DNA of 6,169 nt from Planctomycetota bacterium (GCA_003644295.1 QNBZ01000088.1:1-6169), one strand, 5' to 3'; positions 1 to 6,150 are shown, counted from the first letter of the stretch. Numbers and translations are program-made. The notes: generated by a model from the sequence alone, not told the origin.

Positions 1-83
1 ATTTGGGCAATTGAACGCGCCAGATTTGTTGCTATGGTTGTTTTGCCGGTTCCGCCTTTACCGCTTGCAATCGCAATTTTCAC
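1..83 (-). CDS. MinD/ParA-superfamily P-loop ATPase, N-terminal fragment cut by the window edge
   Basis: Only the first 27 codons are present; the gene continues beyond position 1. The translation begins MKIAIASGKGGTGKTTIA, a deviant Walker A motif with signature lysine K9 and P-loop lysine K14, followed by T15-T16. This is diagnostic of the MinD/ParA/Mrp/NifH-type (SIMIBI) ATPases, which hydrolyse ATP as dimers. The form KGGTGKTT with an 'IASGKGG' lead-in most resembles the MinD-like ATPases that carry an inserted ferredoxin domain (COG1149 type), whereas Mrp/ApbC proteins usually read KGGVGKS. That subfamily call is inference, because the ferredoxin cysteines would lie outside the window. 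The start is GTG at 81-83: the reading frame has a stop 15 nt upstream and no ATG in between. A GAGGAG ribosome site lies 11 nt before it, inside the last two codons of the upstream gene, which suggests coupled translation. Confidence 0.85.
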   Translation of the reverse strand, partial: MKIAIASGKGGTGKTTIATNLARSIAQ

Positions 84-91
84 TTTTAGGA

Positions 92-319
92 TTACTCCTC
101 ATTAGTAGTATCAACTTTATCCCAATCGAATTTATCTTTCTTAAACCAACCTTGCTGTGGTAACGAATCGAAACAGACCGGCTTCGGATTGCACCAGTGA
201 TTACCAGCCGAGATGTCCCACTTTGTGTACCTGTTCATCGGCGAAGCGGTTTTATCTATCCTGTATCCGGTAGGGTGAAACCCGACACTGATTTCTGTGG
301 CTTTGAATGTTTGCTCCAT
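92..319 (-). CDS. hypothetical 75-residue protein between the barrel gene and the ATPase gene
   Basis: I do not recognise a family. The product is a small soluble protein with no signal peptide or membrane helix. It is rich in aromatic residues (W34, W42, W58, W66 and several F/Y), has two cysteines six residues apart (C43 and C49, in a WCNPKPVCFD context), and ends in a charged, acidic tail (DWDKVDTTNEE). Two things support it as real: it fills the space between two genes almost exactly, with 23 nt after the barrel stop and 8 nt before the ATPase start, and its last codons GAG GAG double as the ribosome site of the ATPase gene. Its own ribosome site is weak (AGAGA about 6 nt before the ATG). 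It could be a partner of the ATPase rather than part of the export system; this is a guess from position only. Confidence 0.6.
   Translation of the reverse strand: MEQTFKATEISVGFHPTGYRIDKTASPMNRYTKWDISAGNHWCNPKPVCFDSLPQQGWFKKDKFDWDKVDTTNEE
95..100 (-). promoter_or_regulatory. ribosome binding site for the ATPase gene
   Basis: The sense strand reads GAGGAG, 11 nt before the GTG at 81-83. It is made of the final two Glu codons of the 75-residue gene, so the upstream ribosome stops right at this site. It decides the GTG start, since no ATG is available in the frame. Confidence 0.6.
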
Positions 320-342
320 TGTTTATCTCTGAACAAGCTGTT

Positions 343-1764
343 TCAAAAACTGTAACGTATCGCAGTGTATATATTTGTATTATCTTCAAACTGTCCGAAA
401 AACGTATGGGGATAATCACCCCAAAAAACATTTGCACCAACTTCCATTGCCAGGTTGTCGTTAACCTTGTAATTTATATTAGGACGCATATACACATCTT
501 TGTCGGACGGTGAAAAATAAGTAAAAAGCGAACAGGTAAGATTTTGATTCCAGTACAGCTTCGTAATTCTGAAGGTTAATAAATGACGGTACTGGTCAAC
601 TGCCTTATTACCGGCGGGCAGTGCTCGCCTATAGTCGCTATAATTCAGGGTTTGTTCAACGTAATACTGCAAACCAACAGTAAAATCAGGGGCGATTTCC
701 GGCAGGTCCTGTTCATAACCTATCAAGTAACGCATTTGGCTGTTATCAACATAGGGCTCATCGCCGGACTTATCATCACGAGAGTCGTAGTATCCCATTT
801 CAACATTGCCGATACCTTTGCCAACCTGTCCGCGTGCGCTGGCACCATAAACATTCAGTTTTGGAAAAGTGTATTTTGATGTTGAAGTATTAAAGCCGCC
901 GGGGCTTTTCCAGTAGCCCAAATAGCCATAAGCGGCAAGCTCATAACCGCCGACATTTTTCGATATTCGTAAAGCCCATTCGTCATCACCGAACCAGTCA
1001 TCCTGTTTGTCTGTACGAACAATCGCATCGGCTCCTGCTGTGCGACGGCCGTTCCAGTAAGATACGCGGTCGCCTGTAATGAATCTGTCCGAGTCGAATC
1101 TGGGCGTATATACTACATCGACATTAGCCAGGTCAGTAAAGAAGCTTGCCTTGATGGCATCGGAAGGCGCTTTTAGATATTCGGTATCCCTGCCTATGAA
1201 AAATGACTGCCAATCCTTTGGAAACAAATCATTTATAAAAATTAAATCTCCTGTACCCCAGGTTAATATCTGTCGGCCAAGTTTCAAATCCACAAAATCA
1301 GTTGGAGAAAAAGCTACACTTGCTTCTCTTAAATCCAGAAAACCTTCACCTCTTTCCAAATCTACTGAATGGTTCCAGTCCAGCCAGTCATAATACAAAT
1401 CGGTGGTGGCTCTGAAAGTAAAGTCTTTCCAGATTTTCTCCATCTCTAACTGCAATCTGGTTTCACCTATAGAAGCATCTTTTTCGTATTTATCATTTTG
1501 CAGCCGGTAGCCGCTGCGCACTTCCCAGAAGCCAGTTATATCCATCCATGCTTTCTTTGATTCAGTTTCAGCACCTGCTGCTTCAGACGAAAACGGCGTT
1601 GTTTCGAATCCGCTTGGCAGAGCAGGCTGTTCTTCCTGAGGTGGGCTGCTCGATAATCCTGCCGGCAGCGCAGGTTCTTCCTGGGCATAAACCGCTGTTG
1701 CAAACAGCAGCGATATCATTGATATGCCTATTGGTCTTGTATGCCGCAGTTTCGTAAAGAACAT
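343..1764 (-). CDS. outer-membrane beta-barrel protein (DUF1302/porin-like) of an RND export cluster
   Basis: The 473-residue product starts with a Sec signal peptide (R7/R10 positive region, hydrophobic 12-25, likely cleavage after V25-Y26-A27). Next is a low-complexity, Pro/Glu/Ser-rich linker (about 28-72) containing two copies of a QEExPALPxG motif. From about residue 73 to the end it shows alternating, aromatic-rich strands typical of a transmembrane beta-barrel, and it closes with a C-terminal strand ending in Phe (IYTAIRYSF), the signal recognised by the BAM machinery. The segment GRQILTWG (163-170) resembles the 'GRQ...WG' strand seen in DUF1302 and related porin-like proteins, which often accompany MMPL/RND exporters. 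Its likely role is the outer-membrane component of the route formed with the exporter and LolA-like protein; substrate unknown. The start overlaps the upstream stop as TAATG. A GGAG lies 12 nt upstream, rather far, so coupling probably matters. The exact barrel family is less sure than the barrel itself. Confidence 0.88.
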   Translation of the reverse strand: MFFTKLRHTRPIGISMISLLFATAVYAQEEPALPAGLSSSPPQEEQPALPSGFETTPFSSEAAGAETESKKAWMDITGFWEVRSGYRLQNDKYEKDASIGETRLQLEMEKIWKDFTFRATTDLYYDWLDWNHSVDLERGEGFLDLREASVAFSPTDFVDLKLGRQILTWGTGDLIFINDLFPKDWQSFFIGRDTEYLKAPSDAIKASFFTDLANVDVVYTPRFDSDRFITGDRVSYWNGRRTAGADAIVRTDKQDDWFGDDEWALRISKNVGGYELAAYGYLGYWKSPGGFNTSTSKYTFPKLNVYGASARGQVGKGIGNVEMGYYDSRDDKSGDEPYVDNSQMRYLIGYEQDLPEIAPDFTVGLQYYVEQTLNYSDYRRALPAGNKAVDQYRHLLTFRITKLYWNQNLTCSLFTYFSPSDKDVYMRPNINYKVNDNLAMEVGANVFWGDYPHTFFGQFEDNTNIYTAIRYSF

Positions 1765-2642
1765 TATTTTAGATATCTCCGTGCTGGTTTCCTTAAATAT
1801 CTTTCTGTAAAGATTGAATTAGGAATACCTATGTCATATTTGATATTGCTGTATTCCGCTATGGTATTGCCGTTCGTTCGCAGGTCCGTCATTTTTGCTT
1901 TTGTTACCGTTGGATATCCTTGGATACGCTTCATCTCCAAAGCTTCATAGCTGCGATATTTCTTGTTTTGGTTGTCGTAATAGTCGGTTTTGACAACTAT
2001 GAAACTCTCGCGATGTATCCACATTTCAAAATATGCAAACTCGACCAGTTTAGGGTCTTTAGGGGTATTTTTTAAGACGTAATAATCTTTCGTTGTCTTT
2101 ACCAGCTCATGGACATCATCATTGATATTTCGTCCTGAAACATCCTCGTAGAAAAAGTGAGTTCCTACGAAACTGGTTCGCTTGTCGGTTGCTGAGATAC
2201 GTTTAACTAAATCCAAAGCTGGCAGGTACATCCAACGGTCGTCATCTTTATCCAGATGTTTCCATACCATAAAAACGGTCTTATAGACATCCGCCGGCCT
2301 GTTAAAAAAGGCGTAAATCTTCTGTTCGCCGCAGAAATCGCTATCCTTGCGCTGCTCTTTCTTGGGCCTATTCGGGTCGGGGCTGTCCCAGCGAAGAATA
2401 GTTAGTTCACGAATGCGCTGTCTTCCCTGGCTGTCTGTAATGGTCATTTTGACATTCGACCTGCCGTCAAAGCCCTGATAATACGCCACATGGTTGGTCT
2501 TATTCACAATTTCATCGACAGAGAGAATCTTTGCTTTCGGCACATTAACATCAGCAGCATTTGCGATAGCCGAATCGGCTGTAGTGTAGTTGCCGAGAGA
2601 CAACAGCCACATTAAAATTGTTAAAGATATTCGTTTAGTCAT
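1764..2642 (-). CDS. LolA-like periplasmic 'outer membrane lipoprotein-sorting' protein (PF17131-type)
   Basis: The 292-residue product begins with a signal peptide (T2-K3-R4, hydrophobic 5-17, likely cleavage after A27-N28-A29). No lipobox cysteine follows, so a soluble periplasmic protein is expected. The mature part fits the LolA/LolB-like half-barrel family found beside MMPL exporters: an opening helix (VDEIVNKTN, 42-50), strands around NVKMTITDSQGRQR (63-76), a central DRWMYLPALDLVKRIS (135-150), and TSFVGTHFFYEDVSGR (156-171). This family is thought to carry a lipid-like ligand or lipoprotein in a hydrophobic cavity between exporter and outer membrane; that role here is inference. I chose the ATG at 2640-2642 over the one at 2661-2663 because GGGAG lies 10 nt before it and the signal peptide then has normal proportions. 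The earlier ATG has no ribosome site and would add MFGRKPK. The gene overlaps the exporter gene by 8 nt and the barrel gene by 1 nt. Confidence 0.87.
   Translation of the reverse strand: MTKRISLTILMWLLSLGNYTTADSAIANAADVNVPKAKILSVDEIVNKTNHVAYYQGFDGRSNVKMTITDSQGRQRIRELTILRWDSPDPNRPKKEQRKDSDFCGEQKIYAFFNRPADVYKTVFMVWKHLDKDDDRWMYLPALDLVKRISATDKRTSFVGTHFFYEDVSGRNINDDVHELVKTTKDYYVLKNTPKDPKLVEFAYFEMWIHRESFIVVKTDYYDNQNKKYRSYEALEMKRIQGYPTVTKAKMTDLRTNGNTIAEYSNIKYDIGIPNSIFTERYLRKPARRYLK
1777..1780 (-). promoter_or_regulatory. ribosome binding site for the barrel gene
   Basis: The sense strand reads GGAG within the 3' end of the LolA-like gene, 12 nt before the ATG at 1762-1764. The spacing is longer than ideal, but the TAATG stop/start overlap would allow re-initiation by the same ribosome. 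Confidence 0.45.
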
Positions 2643-5514
2643 TTTTGGTTTTCTCCCAAACATTTTGTAATTTACATTTTTCGCGGCGTGATAACAATCC
2701 GCAACCTACTGCGATAACTGGTATCGCTATCACACCAATCCAGGTGAGAATTGTCAAGCCAACTGTAGCGTATTGCTGCATACTAACCACTATCAGTAAA
2801 ACTAATGTAATCGATGAAAGCACACAAGCAGCACAATTGCAGGTTGGTCCCATAACCTTTTTTGTAGCAAACAGTTGTTTTTCGAGCATCTTTACCAAAG
2901 CCGGCAAGATAAATAAAGTTCCAATCCCAGCGGTCAGCAGCAGAAAAGCTAATAGTGTGCCGACTGTTTTATACGGCGTCAATGGGGCAAGCAGCAGCGG
3001 TAAAAAGCCCACTGCTATAACAATTATGTTTCGAGTGATAGCCCTGGCCGGCTCAGCAAAGACAGCCGGCGCAGTATTCTCCCACGAACCCAGCGATAAG
3101 TATAATCTTCTGCCTCGCACAAGAAAATGGATTGCAAAGTCCACCGCCAATCCCAGCGTCATCGAACTCAGTATCGCAACAGGCATATCGTAATCTTTGC
3201 CGATCAACCCTACAGCTCCATATATAAAACCAATTGTTATTGTCAGCGGTATCATAGACAGCATCGCCCATAATGATGAGCGGAATAAAATTATCATCAT
3301 CAAAAGAACAACAAGAAAACTGCCTGCAAATGCTCGCAACATACCAATTACCATCTTGCTTTGCCACACTACATTGATGTAGGTCAGTCCGAACCATTCG
3401 TATTTCAGAGGCACCGGCGGTGGATTCTTGGCAATATAATCATCGATGGCTCGTACTACCTTTGTCATATCTTTATTGTCGCCGCTTTTCAATTGAACCC
3501 AGATGCTGCTCCTGCGGTAATCCGGTGTAACAAAGTGCCACAAATCGCCCGGCCGATGACTGGATTGGAAAGTAATCATACATTGAGCGACAGCATTAGC
3601 AGTGTCGGGAATACGAAACTGCTCATCTTTGCCTTCAAGCAATTCACGGTGAACAGTTTTTATAATATCAGCCAGAGAGTTAGATTTGCCCACAATTTTT
3701 GTTTTTAATAATGCTTGCTGCAATTTGGACTCGTATTCAAGCACAGATGGATTCTTGAAGACCTGGCTTCGCTGTTTTTGTTGATTCACAAATAAGCTTG
3801 CCTCGTCCCAGGCGTCATACGTATCATCGCCGGCTTTATCGAGTTTGTCGGCTACAGATTGTGAAATTTTCTCAAAAACTTCCTGCTTACTTTGAGTGCC
3901 CTTCGCTGATTGAGCAGCAATTTTTTCTAACTCAGCAAAGACCTTCACTGCCTGCGGCAGGTCTGCTTCAAGTCCACCAGCTCGCGCTTTGGCCTGTTTG
4001 TTAAAATCATCAATAAAATCTTCAGGGCTAAATTTCTTATCTTCAGCGGTAAGTGCCAGATATGCCATATAGGTTCCGCCGAAATGCTTGTTAAGCACCC
4101 TGTCAGCTATTCGAATAGGATGGTTCTTTGTGAACCATTTTATAGGATTGTCATTGATGTTGATTTTGCTAATGCCATAAATTGCGATTACGATAACGAC
4201 TGCTGTAAGAATCAATACATATTTGGCCCAGCGGTAAGTGGCTATGCCAAGCCATTGCAGAAATCGTCCCATAGCCGAAATATGGCTGGCTTGTTCTTCG
4301 GTATGAACAATACCAAATTTTTCCAGGGTTTCAGGTTTTATGAACATCACATAAGCTGGTATAAACATAATCGTTAGCGCCCATGCGAACAGAACGCCGA
4401 TAGCGACGAAGACGCCGAAAACCTGTACTGGCGGAATAGGTGTCAAAGCCATTGAGGCAAAACCAGCCATTGTTGTTAAGGAAGTGTACAACATCGGCAA
4501 AAACAACTCATCCATTACACTTAGAATTGTTTGCCGCCTGTCTTGGGTTTGTTGATATCGCTCGAAGAACTCACTGATAATGTGAACCGAGTTAAGCACA
4601 GCGATAGGCATAATGAATATCGGAATCATACTACTCATTATGTGTACGGGGAATCCTGCTATAATAAGTATCCCCATTGTCAAAATAACAGATACTATAG
4701 CGATAATCATCGGTGCTATAACAAGCACCAGTTTGCGGAAAAAAATAAGCATCAGCAAGAAAATAACAGCCATCGCCGCCGGAGCGGAAATCGCCATTTG
4801 TTTGAACATCTCCACACCAAAGGTATCTTCCGCTACCGGCAGGCCTGTAATGTGGTATTTCTCAGACCCGCTGAAAGTCGCTATTTTTTTCTTTAGTGCT
4901 GATGATACGCGATAACTTAAATCCTTGTGTGTCAGAGGCAGATAAATGCAGATTGCCTTGCCGTCTTCTGAAACCAGAGTACCGTTAAGAAATGGTATCC
5001 GCTGGGCCTTTTGGCGTATGGCTAATGCCTCTTCTTTTGTCTTTGGTGGCTGCGGCATCAGCCACTCAAATCTTACCACCCCAAGGCCGCCCTGTTCTAT
5101 ATTATCAACAGTTGATGGTGCAATCAGGTCAACCTCAACAACGCCTTCCTCTTTGCCATCTTCCTGCCAATGAAGGGTTTTAGCGTATTGAGTTAATTCA
5201 TAAATATCCGCAAGTGTTTTTGGATTAAAAACACCGTCTTGATTTTTATTGTTCACTATGCCGACCACAACCATATCATAAAGCGAAAGTTGCTTTTTCA
5301 TTTGGTTGTGAAATACACGTACCGGCTCATCCGCAGGCAGCATATTTTCAGGGTCGGTATCGATTTTAATGGAGTGAAAACTACTGAATGTTCTCGGCCA
5401 AATAGATGGCACAGCCGCCCAAAGTCCTACAACTACCGTTACCAGTATAAGCACGGCTGTAACAGCTTTATACCGCTTGGTTGAAAAATCCGTTATGGCA
5501 TATTTTAGATTCAT
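2635..5514 (-). CDS. RND-superfamily exporter, MMPL type
   Basis: The 959-residue product has the duplicated RND layout. TM1 is about 17-39, followed by periplasmic loop 1 (about 40-238), TM2-TM6 (about 240-392), and TM7 (about 430-449). Periplasmic loop 2 (about 450-715) and TM8-TM12 (about 720-877) follow. It resembles the MMPL/COG1033 exporters that move lipids or other hydrophobic molecules by proton-motive force, unlike AcrB-type pumps, and no membrane fusion protein is encoded nearby. TM10 has the expected acidic residue (VDFAIHF, D792). The matching TM4 position reads LNSVHIISEFFERY with N308. Loop 2 carries roughly 100 extra charged, helical residues (about 497-625). After TM12 there is an unusual tail (879-959) with C892, C894 and C897 (CNCAAC) and two more hydrophobic helices. 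The ATG has an AAGGCGG ribosome site 8 nt upstream. It starts 2 nt after the DUF302 frame ends and overlaps the LolA-like gene. Family assignment is firm; substrate is unknown. Confidence 0.95.
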   Translation of the reverse strand: MNLKYAITDFSTKRYKAVTAVLILVTVVVGLWAAVPSIWPRTFSSFHSIKIDTDPENMLPADEPVRVFHNQMKKQLSLYDMVVVGIVNNKNQDGVFNPKTLADIYELTQYAKTLHWQEDGKEEGVVEVDLIAPSTVDNIEQGGLGVVRFEWLMPQPPKTKEEALAIRQKAQRIPFLNGTLVSEDGKAICIYLPLTHKDLSYRVSSALKKKIATFSGSEKYHITGLPVAEDTFGVEMFKQMAISAPAAMAVIFLLMLIFFRKLVLVIAPMIIAIVSVILTMGILIIAGFPVHIMSSMIPIFIMPIAVLNSVHIISEFFERYQQTQDRRQTILSVMDELFLPMLYTSLTTMAGFASMALTPIPPVQVFGVFVAIGVLFAWALTIMFIPAYVMFIKPETLEKFGIVHTEEQASHISAMGRFLQWLGIATYRWAKYVLILTAVVIVIAIYGISKININDNPIKWFTKNHPIRIADRVLNKHFGGTYMAYLALTAEDKKFSPEDFIDDFNKQAKARAGGLEADLPQAVKVFAELEKIAAQSAKGTQSKQEVFEKISQSVADKLDKAGDDTYDAWDEASLFVNQQKQRSQVFKNPSVLEYESKLQQALLKTKIVGKSNSLADIIKTVHRELLEGKDEQFRIPDTANAVAQCMITFQSSHRPGDLWHFVTPDYRRSSIWVQLKSGDNKDMTKVVRAIDDYIAKNPPPVPLKYEWFGLTYINVVWQSKMVIGMLRAFAGSFLVVLLMMIILFRSSLWAMLSMIPLTITIGFIYGAVGLIGKDYDMPVAILSSMTLGLAVDFAIHFLVRGRRLYLSLGSWENTAPAVFAEPARAITRNIIVIAVGFLPLLLAPLTPYKTVGTLLAFLLLTAGIGTLFILPALVKMLEKQLFATKKVMGPTCNCAACVLSSITLVLLIVVSMQQYATVGLTILTWIGVIAIPVIAVGCGLLSRREKCKLQNVWEKTKND
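2653..2657 (-). promoter_or_regulatory. ribosome binding site that decides the LolA-like start
   Basis: The sense strand reads GGGAG, 10 nt before the ATG at 2640-2642. It lies inside the exporter's last codons and also just downstream of the alternative ATG at 2661-2663. It can therefore serve only the later ATG. Confidence 0.6.
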
Positions 5515-5522
5515 CCTTAAAT

Positions 5523-5530
5523 CCGCCTTT
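5523..5530 (-). promoter_or_regulatory. ribosome binding site for the exporter gene
   Basis: The sense strand reads AAAGGCGG, 8 nt before the exporter ATG at 5512-5514, and lies within the last codons of the DUF302 frame. The exporter can thus be initiated independently even if translation of DUF302 stops early at the TAG. Confidence 0.6.
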
Positions 5531-5687
5531 CATTTTTAACGATTTCTTTAATCTTCGCAAGCATTGCTTCCTCAGTTTTTGCGACATCTGTCATAATTTC
5601 TCCAATAAGACCGGAGTACATTTTACTCATCAAGGCAATATTCATTTTGGCAATATAAACCTCATCATTTTTGGTCTCATAAACAGC

Positions 5688-5690
5688 CTA
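5688..5690 (-). other. in-frame amber (TAG) codon inside the DUF302 gene
   Basis: The sense strand reads ATG CCT TGC ACA TAG GCT GTT TAT GAG, that is M-P-C-T-stop-A-V-Y-E. The position normally holds a hydrophobic residue two places after the MPC cysteine. A single substitution from TTG (Leu) or TGG (Trp) would produce it. No other in-frame stop or frameshift occurs in the 56 codons that follow. Confidence 0.85.
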
Positions 5691-6027
5691 TGTGCAAGGC
5701 ATAATCCCACCAAAAACTGGGGCAACACGCAGCATCTTATTAGCATGAGTGGGTTTGCATACAAAGTGCATAACCATATTTGTGATATTGTCATAAGCAA
5801 GATTCTTGGATAATTGTGATTTGTAAAATTGCCAATCCGGTATAGGAAAAGACCACCCCTCGAATTGCGGGACAACCTCTTTTATTGCCTGTTCAACTTT
5901 ATGGAAGTTTGCGTCTATCCTGTAATGAGCAATCATATACTTTTTCATGATGAACATCAAAACCACTGAACCAGAAATAAATCCTACGATTGCTGCAATG
6001 ACAATTCCTAATGCTAACATTTACTAA

Positions 6028-6033
6028 TCCTTT
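6028..6033 (-). promoter_or_regulatory. ribosome binding site for the DUF302 gene
   Basis: The sense strand reads AAAGGA (extended GGGAAAGGA up to 6036), 7 nt before the ATG at 6018-6020. This is the best ribosome site in the window and fixes the start of the first gene. Confidence 0.65.
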
Positions 6034-6036
6034 CCC

Positions 6037-6062
6037 ACTTATTTGTAAGTAATACCAATTGG
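6037..6062. promoter_or_regulatory. two small palindromes just upstream of the first gene, possible operator or leader structure
   Basis: ACTTA-TTTG-TAAGT (6037-6050) is a perfect 5-bp inverted repeat directly abutting the ribosome site, and CCAATTGG (6055-6062) is an 8-bp palindrome beside it. Short AT-rich palindromes arise by chance, and I see no convincing -35/-10 pair around them, so this is only a weak candidate for regulator binding or a leader hairpin. Confidence 0.2.
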
Positions 6063-6079
6063 AGTTAATTTTTGCGCCC

Positions 6080-6150
6080 TGTCATTCCCGCGAAAGCGGG
6101 AATCCATAGGTTTATATATGTATTGGATGCCTGCTTTCGCAGGCATGACA
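6080..6150. repeat. compound palindromic repeat: two inverted hairpins (REP/BIME- or MITE-like)
   Basis: Two 27-nt units in inverted orientation (6080-6106 and 6124-6150) flank a 17-nt AT-rich spacer. Each unit is a hairpin with an 8-bp stem and a tetraloop: ATTCCCGC/GCGGGAAT (6084-6103, loop GAAA) and ATGCCTGC/GCAGGCAT (6127-6146, loop TTTC, which is GAAA on the other strand). Both units keep the same outer ends, TGTCAT and ATCCA in unit orientation. Compared in that orientation they differ at four positions, and these form two base pairs that change together. Such elements are usually dispersed in many copies between genes. The first stem also matches the ATTCCC-N8-GGGAAT pattern known as dRS3 in Neisseria. 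No poly-T run follows either hairpin, so a simple terminator is unlikely. It sits 59 nt before the DUF302 start. Confidence 0.8.

Larger units (their letters stand above)
5517..6020 (-). pseudogene. DUF302-family membrane-anchored protein, frame interrupted by one TAG codon
   Basis: The frame from the ATG at 6018-6020 to the TAA at 5517-5519 spans 168 codons and is open except for one TAG at 5688-5690 (codon 111). The N-terminus is a single membrane helix (about 2-25) followed by K26-K27, so the domain is probably held at the membrane. DUF302 features follow: EGWSFPIPDWQFYKSQ (54-69), HFVCKPTHANKML (85-97), and the family's MPC motif (M107-P108-C109). After the TAG, the same frame gives AVYETKNDEVYIAKMN, IALMSKMYSG and a charged helix ending KNERRI. 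This is what a DUF302 C-terminus should look like (MPCxxAVYE...VYIxxMNxxLM). The function of DUF302 is not established. A strong ribosome site (AAAGGA, 7 nt spacing) precedes the start, and the end lies 2 nt from the exporter gene. It may be a nonsense pseudogene, a base error, or a read-through gene. If TAG terminates, the product is 110 residues (5688-6020). Confidence 0.85.

Noticed and set aside
583..879. 98-codon + strand frame with hydrophobic stretches
   Set aside because: Antisense to the strand-rich part of the outer-membrane barrel gene, with no ribosome site or neighbouring gene on that strand.
2640..2663. Longer start (ATG at 2661-2663) for the LolA-like gene
   Set aside because: No ribosome site precedes it, and it would add MFGRKPK before an already complete signal peptide, while GGGAG is well placed for the later ATG. 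It cannot be fully excluded.
2645..3193. 182-codon open frame on the + strand
   Set aside because: It lies entirely antisense to the conserved C-terminal half of the RND exporter, has no ribosome site, and its translation resembles no family. It is a shadow of the exporter's codon pattern.
3053..3397. 114-codon open frame on the - strand within the exporter
   Set aside because: It is a different frame of the same strand across TM8-TM11 of the exporter, where the main frame gives clear membrane helices and the TM10 Asp motif. No independent support.
4531..4915. Overlapping + strand frames of 121 and 100 codons
   Set aside because: Both are antisense to TM2-TM4 of the exporter. The hydrophobic or His/Asn-rich composition is a by-product of the complementary membrane-helix codons.
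5642..5875. 77-codon - strand frame overlapping the DUF302 gene
   Set aside because: It is another frame across the DUF302 coding region. The DUF302 frame has family motifs on both sides of the TAG, and this one has none, so it does not indicate a frameshift rescue.
6084..6146. Hairpins considered as rho-independent terminators
   Set aside because: Neither hairpin is followed by a run of T on either strand, and the paired, inverted layout with shared ends fits a dispersed repeat better.
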